64,000 nt of DNA from Erinaceus europaeus (taxonomy: Eukaryota; Chordata; Mammalia; Eulipotyphla; Erinaceidae): the NCBI RefSeq assembly GCF_950295315.1, contig NC_080179.1, positions 76,428,448 through 76,492,447 of the forward strand. Reading direction: 5' to 3'. Shown here piece after piece: positions 40,901-53,900 of this stretch. The translations under genes were made by a program, and so were the position numbers. Under the pieces are notes generated by a model. That model was not told where the DNA came from. It was given only the letters and a program-made list of their open reading frames with translations, and did no database searches. Each line of letters opens with the position of its first letter. The first letter of the stretch is position 1.

Positions 40901-43900
40901 ACAGATTTTACTGTTGTTCTAGGGGACATATAATTCATTTAAAAATGGGGGGAAAATTTAAACCATCTCTATATAATTCTTTTTGCATGAGGATGACTGA
41001 ACACTTGATATATAGTCTGAGCCTTGTATACAGCTATTTGTTTATTATGTGTTTTAATATTTTTTAACTTCTGTTAGCATATCATTTGTATTATAGAAAG
41101 TGCATGATCAGATATCTATTAAGGTTTGCACAAACACCTTGAGTTACTGGGTTAATAAGCATTTTGATATTAGAAGGGATAGATGACGCTACATAGAGAT
41201 TATAATTTTGAAAACTTTAATGATTTCAGCTCTTAAATGAGCTTAGTTCAGTCTCTAGTATTATGCCCTGTTCATTTCACATAATAATATTTGAAATAGG
41301 GTTTTTTGTTTTTAGCTATAGTAGAGTGACTGTTCTAATAGTCTCTGACATTTGATTAAATCCACTCCCAACAATTTGGCACATACAGTTGATGTACTCA
41401 CACGGAGTATGTGTAGACTACAGACTGATGATGCAAGTGTAATTGATTGATTTTTGCTTGATGTCAGAGAGCAGCCAACGTGGCCCAGAGTTATCGGGGG
41501 ACGCCGGCTACCCAGCACTGGAGGAAGTGAAGTCAGCTCTTGAGGTAAATACGCTTGTTCCTTGCATAGGCATTGTTCTTTAGTGGAAGCTAATAGAGAC
41601 TGCTATTTCTCTCTCTCTCTCTTTTATTGATTTATTATGATCAACAAGTCTGTTGGATAAGAGGGTACAATTCCACACAGTGCTCATCCCCAGAGCTCCA
41701 TATCCAGTCCGCTACTTTGACAGCTTCCCTATTCTTTATCCTTCTGGGTTTATGGATGCAGGATCATTATGGGGTGCAGAAGGTGGAAGGTCTGGCTTCT
41801 GTAATTGCTTCCCCGCTGAATATGGACGTTGACATATTGATCCATACTCCCAGTCCGTTTCTGTCTTTCCCTAGTGGGGCAGGGCTCTGGAGAGGTGGGG
41901 TTTCAGGACACATTGGTGAGGTCATCTGCCCAGGGAAGTCAGGTTGGCATCATGGTAGCATTTGCAACTTGGTAGCTGAAAAGCATTAAGATATAAAATA
42001 ACAAATTGTTTAATAATTAGGAACTTAGAGGTAAGAGTATAGGGAGTTGGGCATCCTCTTATCTTCATCCTATCACTTCTCCCCCACTGGGAGTGTGGAT
42101 CAAGGTTGTTTATGGGGAGCAGAAGGTAGGAGTTCTGGCTTCTGTATAAGTACCATGCTAACCGATTGTGCCGCTGGAGCTCCGAGTTCTGGCTTCTGTA
42201 GCTGCTTCTCCGCTGAGCACGGGTGTTGACAGGTGGATCCACAGCCCCAGCCTGTTTCTATCTCTCCCTAGTGAACCAGAGCTCTGGACATGCGAGGGTC
42301 CAGGACACACTGGTGAGATCATCTGCCCAGAGAAGTCAGGTGGAGTCATGGTAGCATCTGTAGCTTGGTGTCTGGAAGGTGGCATGCCCTAAGTTGAGAC
42401 AAGATGGTTAATGAACAAGAACCAGAAAGTAGGATCAGAGTAGATGAGATTAGGGATTTTAGGGTAATAGTCTTTTCTTTACTGAGTGAACAAGTTATCT
42501 CCAAGCTCCCTATTTGTTGTTACTATTATTACTATTTTGCAGAGTTGGGTCTGCGTTTTTGGTTGCTTTTTCCTTTTAGATAGAGAGGCACGACCACACT
42601 GGAGCTTCTTTCTGTGCCATGGTACCTCCCATACAGCGTCACAGCTCAAATCTGTGCTGTGCCCATGACAAGGCATATACTACACCTGATGCGCTATCTC
42701 GAGCTCTGGCATAGGCTGCGCTGGCGATGGGACCCAGAGCCTCACATGTGCGAGCACTCTGCTGAGCCTCTTCCCTGGCTGCTCAAGCTTCTGTTTCCAC
42801 TTGTTTATTTCGGCTCCTGTCTGAACTGTGAACAGCTCCTGTGAGACTGATTAGTTTGTTTTACCAGAGCACTGCTTAGCTCTAGCTGTGCTTGTGTCAG
42901 GAACTGAACCGGGGACTTGAGAGCCTTGGGCCTGAAAGGTTTTTTTTTTTTTTTCTGTTTTACATAGATATTATGTTATCTCTCAGCCCAGGGTTGGCCA
43001 GTTTTAAGTTAAAGTTAGCTTCTCTTTTGTCCACATTAAGTCCCTTTTTAAGTAAATTTTTTTTCATTTTAATGAGAGAGAAAGATAGGAAAAGACCAGG
43101 GCTACAGAAATATATAGTTATACAAAAAGACTTTCAAGCCTAAAGTTCCACCAAAGTCCCAGGTTCAGTCCCTAGTACCTCCACAATTTAGAATTGTGAG
43201 CAGTGCTCTGGTTGAAAAAAATAATTAAAAGTGTAAGCAGCCCCCCACCCCCAAGACCAGAGCTCTGCTCTCAGGGCATGAACCTAAAATGACAGTTAAA
43301 TTTTAAAGCTGAGAACAAAGGACACCCGACCTTCAAGTATTTCACTTTGTGATAAAACTAGTGAGCTAGATGATCTTTGTTAGCCACTGCTGCTGAACTT
43401 TAGTAAGGTACATAACCAGGAGAGTTGAATCAGTTTGTTTTTATAAATTTCTTTATAGGGAGTTAATGGTTGACAGTCAGCAGTAAAATAAAATACAATA
43501 GTTTGTACATGTGTAACATTTCTCAGTTTTCCACATAATGAACCAGTCTTTGTATTGGCACCCACAATAGAGCTGTACCTGAGTAAGCCTGTGCGCTGGT
43601 AAGAAATAAAGCGTCTTCTTTTCTTGGTTATCGGGTCATATACTTGTTGTTTTTAGATTTATTTATTTAGTAATGAGAAAGAAAGGGAGAGAGAGAACCA
43701 GAGCATCACTCTGGTATGTGCAAAGCTGGGGATCAAACTCAGGGCCTCATTCTTAAGAGTCCAACACTTCATCCTACGCCACGTACAAGTTCTATTAGTT
43801 AAGCTCTGGCAGCCCAAGAGGGAGGTAGGTATAGGTTAGTGTATTTCTGAGAGCTGCCATGGGTTTTATGTTTTCCTTTCATCTCCCCACACCCCTTTGA

Positions 43901-46900
43901 GGAGACTAGGACCCCTACATGCACACTTGACTCTACCACTCCTTGAATGAGGACACTAGGACCCCTACATGCACACTTGACTCTACCACTCCTTGAATGA
44001 GGACACTAGGACCCCTACATGCAGACCTGACTCTACCACTCCTTGAATGAGGACACTAGGATCCCTACATGCAGACCTGACTCTACCACTCCTTGAATGA
44101 GGAGACTAGGACCCCTACATGCAGACCTGACTCTACCACTCCTTGAATGAGGAGACTAGGACCCCTACATGCACACTTGACTCTACCACTCCTTGAATGA
44201 GGACACTAGGACCCCTACATGCAGACCTGACTCTACCACTCCTTGAATGAGGACACTAGGACCCCTACATGCAGACCTGACTCTACCACTCCTTGAATGA
44301 GGACACTAGGATCCCTACATGCAGGCCTGACTCTACCACTCCTTGAATGAGGAGACTAGGACCCCTCCATGCAGACCTGACTCTACCACTCCTTGAATGA
44401 GGAGACTAGGACCCCTCCATGCAGACCTGACTCTACCACTCCTTGAATGAGGACACTAGGACCCCTCCATGCAGACCTGACTCTACCACTCCTTGAATGA
44501 GGACACTAGGACCCCTACATGCAGACCTGACTCTACCACTCCTTGAATGAGGACACTAGGACCCCTACATGCAGACCTGACTCTACCACTCCTTGAATGA
44601 GGACACCAGGATCCCTACATGCAGACCTGACTCTACCACTCCTTGAATGAGGACACTAGGACCCCTACATGCAGGCCTGACTCTACCAGTCCTTGAATGA
44701 GGACTCTAGGACCCCTCCATGCAGACCTGACTCTACCACTCCTTGAATGAGGACACTAGGACCCCTCCATGCAGACCTGACTCTACCACTCCTTGAATGA
44801 GGACACTAGGACCCCTCCATGCAGACCTGACTCTACCACTCCTTGAATGAGGACACTAGGACCCCTCTATGCAGACCTGACTCTACCACTCCTTGAATGA
44901 GGACACTAGGACCCCTACATGCAGACCTGACTCTACCACTCCTTGAATGAGGACACTAGGATCCCTACATGCAGGCCTGACTCTACCACTCCTTGAATGA
45001 GGACACTAGGACCCCTCCATGCAGACCTGACTCTACCACTCCTTGAATGAGGACACTAGGATCCCTACATGCAGACCTGACTCTACCACTCCTTGAATGA
45101 GGACACCAGGACCCCTACATGCAGGCCTGACTCTACCACTCCTTGAGTGAGGAGACTAGGACCCCTCTATGCAGACCTGACTCTACCACTCCTTGAATGA
45201 GGAGACTAGGACCCCTCCATGCAGACCTGACTCTACCACTCCTTGAATGAGGACACTAGGACCCCTACATGCAGGCCTGACTCTACCACTCCTTGAATGA
45301 GGACACTAGGACCCCTACATGCAGACCTGAATCTACCTCTCCATGACCAGCTTTTCTTACTCAGACAAGAGAGGGACCTGGAGCTGCTGAGGGTACTGTT
45401 GCACTGCCATGTGGTGTTGGAGCTTGAACCTAGGCATACACCTGACAAGGTGTGCACTCTGCTTGTGCTAGGCATACACCTGACAAGGCGTGCACTCTGC
45501 TTGTGCGCTGTTTATGGCCCTGATGGCGTTATCAGACAGATGAACTTGCTGTTGAGTGATCCTTCCCTGTTGTACAGGACTCATCTCTTTCTTTTTTTTT
45601 TTTTTGGCTTCCGGGGTCATTGCTGGGGCTCAGTGCCTGCACCATGAATCCACTGCTCCTGGAGGCCATTTTCCCCCCTTCTGTTGCCCTTCTTCTTGTA
45701 GCCTTGTTGTGGTTATTATTGTTGATGTCATTTGTTGTTGGATAGGACAGAGAGAAATGGAGAGAGGAGGGGAAGACAGAGTAGTAGAGAGAAAGACAGA
45801 CACCTGCAGACCTGCTTCACCACCTGTGAAGTGACTCCCCTACAGGTGGGGAGCCGGGGGCTCGAACCGGGATCCTTACGCCGGTCCCTGAGCTTTGCGC
45901 TGAACCCACTGCACTACCACCTGACTCCCAGGACTCATCTCTTTTATCTCCATCCCAAATCACCATACTTTCAGAATCACATCCTATTGACTTGGGTCGT
46001 ACATGCTTTGAACTGTGTGGAAGAGAACAGCCCTCAAATGATGGTTGGACTCACTATCTCTGAACTTGTGATCCCTCAGGGAGAGGAGGAAAAGTCTCTT
46101 GAAGATCATGTTTACTTCGGGACTGTTAGTGACGATTCTGATATAGTGACCCTTGAGCCACCCAAGTTGGAAGAAGTAGGAGGTCAAGAAGATGCTCCCA
46201 TCACTGAAGAAGCACCGAGTCTGCAGGACTTCCACATGGGCTCCTCCTCCAGCAGCCAGTACACATTCTGCCAGCCCGAAACGGGTAAGGGCTCGGAGCC
46301 TTGTTGTGAGGTCTCTGCCGACCACACAGGACATTCAGTCACTCGTCTCCCTGACCCTCGGTGTGGGTTTGGGATGCCTTTGAGTCAATCTCGAGAGATG
46401 TATTTGTAAGGACAACTATATCAAGCATCTGCTCTATCAGGCATCTGCTTCTGCTCTAGGGTCTTTGCTAAGATAATGAATACCATTTTTCAAATTTAGA
46501 AAATAGTTTGTTTATTTTAATGAACGAGAGAGAGATACAGAGGGAAGGACGGAGAGAGACACACACACACACGCACACACACCAGAACACTGATCAGCGC
46601 TGGCTTGTGGTGGTGCTGGGACCTTGGAAACTCAGCACTGAAAGACAGTCTTCTGCATCACCATTGTGCTGTCTCCCCAGCCTAGCACAGGCCATTTATT
46701 TCTTTCTGTGTGTTTAGCTATGGCCTCACACCTGTGTGCTGTCACTGCCTGGGCCACTTAATCCATCAGATAGCAAGAGGGAGAGACACCACAGTCCCCC
46801 CAAGGTGTCTGTGCCAAGGCATGTGCCTACCCACCGCATGCACTCTCTGACCATCCAACTGCCATTTCTTTAAACATTTCTTTTTTTTTTTAAATTTTTA

Positions 46901-47527
46901 AAAAATATTATTTCCCCTTTTGCTGCCCTTGTTGTAGTTATTGACGTTGTTGTTGGACAGGACAGAGAGAAGTGGAGAGAGGAGGGGAAGGCAGAGAGGG
47001 GGAGAGAAAGACAGACACCTGCAGACCTGCTTCACCGCCTGGGAAGCGACTCCCCTGCAGGTGGGGAGTGGGGGGTGCCATTTCTTATCATTACGGGTAT
47101 AAATAGCTTGAAAGGAAATCGCATAATGTTTCAGACACTTCAAAATGCGCCTGACACTCATTAGATTCTTTTTAATTTTTATCTATTGGATAGAGACAGC
47201 CAGAAATTGAGAGAGAAGCAGGTGATAGAGAAGGAGGAGAGACATTCACCACTTGCAAAGCTTTCCCCTTACAGGTGGACACCAGGGTCTCGAACCCGGG
47301 TCCTTGCGCATCGCAACACGTGTACCCAAGTAGGTGCACCACCCCATCAGATTCTTTTAAGAGTAGATAATTCCCATTACAGCTATGCTAAGACTTTCAT
47401 AAGAATGGTACAGATTTTATTTAGTTTTTAAGATTGATTTATTTATTTGGGGAGGGGGAGAGAGAGAGAGGGAATGAACATGAACTAGAGCACCACTCTG
47501 ACACGTGATGCTGGTAACCAGACTCTG

Positions 47528-47566
<39 letters not shown>

Positions 47567-47617
47567 CATGAACTAGAGCACCACTCTGACACGTGATGCT
47601 GGTAACCAGACTCTGGA

Positions 47618-47654
<37 letters not shown>

Positions 47655-47865
47655 CATGAACTAGAGCACCACTCTGACACGTGATGCTGGTAACCAGACT
47701 CTGGAGGGAGAGAGAGAGAGAATGAACATGAACTAGAGCACCACTCTGACACGTGATGCTGGTAACCAGACTCTGGAGGAAGAGAGAGAGAGAGAGAGAG
47801 AGAATGAACATGAACTAGAGCACCACTCTGACACGTGATGCTGGTAACCAGACTCTGGAGGGAGG

Positions 47866-47904
<39 letters not shown>

Positions 47905-50900
47905 CATGAACTAGAGCACCACTCTGACACGTGATGCTGGTAACCAGACTCTGGCCATGTGCTTCCTGGGCGTGACACTTGACCCACTCACTCTACCGCT
48001 GCCTGGGCTGCTGGCGCATATTCTGCAGTACAGACTGGTAGAGGTGTCCGTAGATTCAGTGGTTGCCACTCAGAACCTTGCTGAAGAACTGCCTTAGCTC
48101 ATCGTTTACTTTAGACTGGGTTATGAAGTGTGCCTACGTTAAGTCGTGCTGCTGCTGCTGCTGACCCCACTGCTCCGGTGCCCGCTCTGTATGCACATGG
48201 CCAGGCCCCAGCCAGGCCCTTTTCCTTTCTCCCTTTGCCTCTCTCTGTCTGTGAAGCTTCAACAGCAACAGCAAGAATCTTAGTGAGATTTTTCCTTTCA
48301 GAAGGTAAATTGTAAGTTACAGAGCTGATAAAGTAAATCTTTTATAATTTCTTGGCTCAGTTTTAGGGCCAAAATGATAAAAAAAAAAAAAACAACAACA
48401 ACAAAACCATGTGAATACATTAGTGAAACTGTAGAAGCAAACCTCTTTGACTAGCCCAGAATTTAACTTACAGAAGTGTGATTTACCTAAGACTCTTTGT
48501 AGCACCACTAGTGATTCCGAGGGCTTCCTGATTCGATGCGTAACAAGAGCAAGCAGTGTAGTTCAGGCCGCAGTTCAGGCCGCTTTCTGATCTTCTCGTG
48601 CTGTAGTAGTCACACTTGCCAGACTTCAACAGTGGAATTTCTATTACTCAAGTTTAAGTTCAAGTTAAGGAAGTTTAGCTGTGTCATATAATGGTGATTT
48701 TTATTTAACAATATCAGTAGTTAGCCTACAGACTAAAACTTTGAAAATACTTTAACCATCTAAGTGCTCCTCTGGGATTCTGTTTTCATTGTGACAGAGA
48801 GAAAAGGGGAGGTGAGTCCCCACTCCCTGCCTCCACAGGTGGGACTGGAGGCTCAAACCTGGGTCCTCACACAGGACAACATATGTGCTCTTCAGATGTG
48901 CCACTGTCCAACCCCTTCATCTGGAGTTCTTACAGGGGTTTTCAGCCTGGGATGGAAAGCATACACGGGCCATTTATTTGCAGGGATAGACAGCATAATA
49001 ATTATGCAGAGAGGCTCCAAGTCCCAGATTCAGTCCTCTGCACCACAATAAGCCAGTGCTCTAGTTAAAAAAAAAAAAGACTAAATGTACTATAATTGAT
49101 TTTAGACTCAGTGTCATTTTGTTCTATTTATCTGCATCTAGGATTTGTGCTAGATTCAGACAGTTGCCCTTCCTTCCTTCTGTTTTTTCTTACCTTTTTT
49201 AAATTGAGCGTTAATGCTTTACAGTGCAGTCATTGACACATGAGTGTAATTCCATTATGCACCAGGACCCCGAAGTTCTCTCTCACTCCTCCCTCCCCAG
49301 AGTCACTTGCTTTGATGCAGTACACCATGCCCGGTCCCCTGTTCACTCTGTTCTCTCTCCCTGTCCCTGTTGATTAAATCCCACTTATAACTGAAATGAT
49401 TTAGTGTTTGTTCTTCTCTTTTGGTTTATGTCACTTACTTATATCTTCAAATTCCATCCAAGATGATGCAAAGGAGATGGCCTCATCATTTTGAACAGCT
49501 GGTAGTGCACCATGTGTATATATACCAGCTCTTTTTAGCTGCTCATCTGTTGTCAGGCATCTGAGTTCCTTCCAACTTTTGGCAATTACAAATTGCATGC
49601 TTTTTTTTTTTTTTTTTTTTTTTTTTTAAGCACTGCTCAGCTCTGGCTTATGGTCAGTCAAGGCATTGAACCTGGGACTTTGGAGTTTGTCATGAGAGTT
49701 TCTTTATATAACCATTATGTTATTTCCTCCTACATCTCTCTCTTTTTTCCTCTCTCTCTCTCTCTCTGCTAAAGACAACAGATACTGGGCTTATTTGAGA
49801 ATATTTGTGGGCCAGGTTAAGTCATACTGAGACAAGCTGTATTGTAGAAGTCTCCAAGCAGACATAGGAAAAAAGAGGCTTTGATGCTAGTAATGTGTTT
49901 AAGAAGCTTGTACACTTTAAAAAAACATTGACTTTTCAGGGCTGGGTGGCGGCACATCTGGTATAGTACACACTCCCTGTGTTGTCACACACGAGGGCCC
50001 AGGTTCATGTCCCCAGTCCTTACCTGCAGGGGCAAGCTTCACAAACTGAGAGCTATTTCAGGTCCCCTTTCTCTCGCCCCTACGTCTTTCCATATGTATA
50101 TTCCCCTCTCCTCTCAATTTCTATCTCTATAAAACATAAATAAAAGCATAAAAGTAGGAAAAAGTGGCTGCTGGGAGTGGTGGATTTGTTAGGCAGGCCC
50201 TGAGCCCTGGCCTCCAGACTGGAGTTTCTTTGTTTTTCATTTGGGGTGTAGAGGAGAGAGGGCGAGAGGGTAGACACCACAGCACTGCTTTACCATCCGC
50301 GGAGCTTGTGGGTGCCACTGCCAGGTCTCCCATGTGGTGCTGCAGTTTGAATGCCGGATCTCAAGCTTGGAAAAGTGGGTGCCTACTGGGTGAGCTGTTT
50401 CCCACCCCCATTCCCAACTGGGTCATTGTAGCAGTGAACTTCCCGCTATTTAATGGCACGTGCTACTCCTTCCGTATTACTGACTTTGCCCAAGAAAGCA
50501 AAGATTGTAGTTATAGGGAAATTTACAGCTTATATATGGTTTTTTTTAAAGAATTTATTTATTTATTCATGAGAAAGATAGGAGAGAAAGAATCAGACAT
50601 CACTCTGGTACATGTGCTGCCAGGGATCAAACTCGGGACTTTATGGTTGAGAATTCAATGCTTTATCCACTGTGCCACCTTCCGGACCACTGTTTTTATA
50701 AAAAGACAATTAAATAACATGTTTAGTGTTTTCAATTCTTTTGTTCTTTATAATAAACTTTGTATCTGTTTCCTGTTTATAAAAGAAAGGTGGTGGGGGA
50801 AGCTGTGGAAGATTCCAGAATGCATAAGGGGCTGGGATGACCGGCTGAAACACCATGTTCCTAGCCAGCTCGCTTCCCCAGGTGGTGTGACCAAACCTGA

Positions 50901-53900
50901 CCGACTTCTTTAGAGCTGCGTGCGCCCACTTTCACTGCACAGTGCTTTCCAGAGCCTGTTGTCTGCTGCAGGTCTCTAGACAAGTGTTCAGAGTGGGTCT
51001 TGTAGTGAAGCCGACTAAACTCACTGCATGCCTGTGCATTGTTTGCATCTTGACTATGAACCAAGTCAAATCTTTACAACCAAAGTCTGCCGGTCATGAG
51101 CTGTATGGGCTCAGAAGGATGGAAGCATCAGCTAAGGATGAGAATGGATTGTTAATGGGTTAGATGGACTTGTCTGCTTCAAATATGAAGAAGACACTAT
51201 ATTAGGGGGCTGGGCAGTAGCTCACCAGGTTAAGCGCACATAGCGTGAAGCACAAGGACTGGTGTAAGGATCCCGGTCAAGCCCCTGGCTCCCCACCTGC
51301 AGCGGGGGTCACTTCACAAGTGGTGAAGCAAGTCTGCAGGTGTCTATCTGTCTTCCCCTCCTTTCTCAATTTTTCTGTGTCCTATCCAACAATAGCAACA
51401 ACAACAGTGGGGGGGAAGATGGCCGCGTGGAGCAGTGGATTTGTAGTGTAGGCACAGAGCCCCAGCAATAACCCTGGAGGCAAAAAAAGACACTATATTA
51501 ATGTAGACTTGAATATACATTTACGGGATTTTAATAAATCCCCATCTCAATACAGTCAGAAATCTAACTTGAGTAGCCCTACCATGATTGCCTTAGCATT
51601 ACTTCATGCTTTGCATCTAATCTTTCTGAGGAACCTTCATTTGTTCAGCAGTGCCTTCTGTCTTTGAGTTTGTTGTACTTGTGAAAGTTACTGAACCCTC
51701 CATGGCCCATCGGGTTTTTTTTTGTTTGTTTGTTTGTTTTATTATATTTATTTATTGGATAGAGACAGCCAGAAATTGAGAGTAGGGGGAGGGAGATAGA
51801 GAGACACCTGCAGCCCTGCTTCACCACTTGCAAAGCTTTCCCCCTGCAGGTGGGGACCAGGGGCTTGAACCTGGGTCCTTGTGCACTGTAACGTGTGTGC
51901 TCAACCAGGTGCGCCACCACCTGGCCCCAAGGCCCATCGTTCTAAAGTATCATCTAAGCAGCTTTCTCTGTGGCATGGATAATACTGTCTTTGAAGACTG
52001 TTTTGCTGTTTTGAAGCATGATTATGTTGTGTTGTTTTGGGGCGCTTTTGGATCCAATCCAAGTTGATGTTTTATCCTAACCTTCAGTGCTTCCCCCCTG
52101 CTAACCAGTCTTTAGAAATTTTCACCAAGTCAGTTTATCCTGTGTCAGTATCCAGTTTATTAATAAATGGAAACAGTTGAGAAATCATACAGTTGAGAAA
52201 ATTGAAGATCTTTTTTTTTTTTTTTTTTTTTCCAGTAGAGATGATTCCAGAACTTGAATTTTCTTTTGGAATCCCATTCCAATTTGTCTTTACTATTTTC
52301 ATAAAGAAGGTGGCTGTTGTGTGTGTGTTGCATCCTCATGCTGACATATTAGTGAGAGGACAATCTGTAGCCCCCTAGTAAGAGTGGCGGTCAAAGGGAA
52401 GGGCTCATCCCGCCTCTGGAGACCTGTGTTACACTATAGAGCTTGAACCTTGATCATGAGCTCAGAGGATAAAAGTGGAATTAGAGACCAGATTCACCCT
52501 AGGAAACTTCTGGTAGTTGTTGTACTTGGAAAGTTACAGTATTTTTCCTTGTTCCATTAATAGCTGAGCTTAAATTACTTTTGTTTGAAATTGAATGAAA
52601 TGATAGAGGACTTTCCCCCTTCCAGAAATAGTTTTTATTAACAGCTTTATCAGAAAATTAATTTAATAGGCTATGAGGACTATTCTAATGGTATACATTA
52701 CAAGGGAAGTAAAAAAAGCAGATAACTTGTCAGAGGCATAGAATATTATTACAGATTCTTGTCTCCCACCCTTGTAAGAAATCTTTTTTAAAAATATTTA
52801 TTTATTCCCTTTCGTTGCCCTTGTTGTTTTATTGTTGTAGTTATTGATGTCATCATTGTTGGATAGGACAGAGAGAATTGGGGAGTGGAGGGGAAGACAG
52901 AGAGAGGGAGAGAAAGACAGACACCTGCAGATCTGCTTCACCGCCTGTGAAGCGACTCCCCTGCAGGTGGGGAGCCGGGGGCTCGAACCAGGATCCGTAC
53001 GCCGATCCTTCCGCTTTGCGCCACGTGTGCTTAACCTGCTGTGCTACCTCCCGACTCCTGTAAGAAATCTTTTATAGGATAACAAAAGGGAATAAATAAA
53101 TAAACATTTGAAAAAAAAATCTTTGATGCTTTGAGTTTTGTTGATGGGCTTAAATGCTTAATGGTTGTGTTTGTGTTTTGCTTCTGCTTTTGGCTGAGGG
53201 TAGAAAGAGGCACATAGGGGTGACTGCCACTGACAATTCTAACTCATATTTACTAAAGAAGGTCCTCTAAAATCATTAATATTTGCATGGTTTTTCTCTT
53301 TGGAACAGTATTCTCATCTCAGCCTAGTCAGGATGAGTCCAGCAGCGATGAGACCAGCCATCAGCCCAGCCCTACCCTTCGACGGCGCCGGGCCAAGAAG
53401 AGGCCTCTTTCTGGCTCGGACTCTGAGGAGCAGCTACTTGCTGAGCAGGAAGCCGGTCCTCCCGAAGGCCCATGCAGACGCCCGTTCAGCAGCGGCCTCA
53501 ATAAGTGTGTGATACTTGCCCTGGTGATCGCCGTCAGCATGGGATTTGGACATTTCTACGGTGAGAGTTTGAAAAGTGTGTTTTTCATAAGCTTGGGACA
53601 GAAGCGTGTGCTCACAATGAGGAGTTCTGGGGCAGCGTTCATCTTTGCCTTGGGGTATTCAGCCTATTTGAACCTCAGTGTTTTGTCCAATATTTTATTT
53701 ATTTTATTTTTGAGAGAGATGCAGAGAAAGACACAGAAAGAAACACCAGAGCCCTGCACAGCTCTGGCTTATTGCGGTGCGGGGGATTGAACCTGCGACT
53801 TCAGAGCCTCAGGCAGGAGAGTCTTTGCATAACCATTATGCTGTCTTCTCAGGGTTCTCACCTGGAAACTTGGGACTGCTCTACTTTCTCACAGAGCTGT

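Noticed and set aside
43897..45345. Regular direct repeats suggestive of a CRISPR array
   Set aside because: No unique spacers: the units are head-to-tail copies. The window is mammalian.
50942..51163. 73-codon plus frame as a small gene
   Set aside because: No recognisable domain, splice signal or promoter; lies in intron of CCPG1.
53287..53790. 167-codon frame extending CCPG1 exon 5 into the intron
   Set aside because: A clear GTGAG donor at 53561 and in-frame joining to the next exon match the known protein; the extension enters a SINE.
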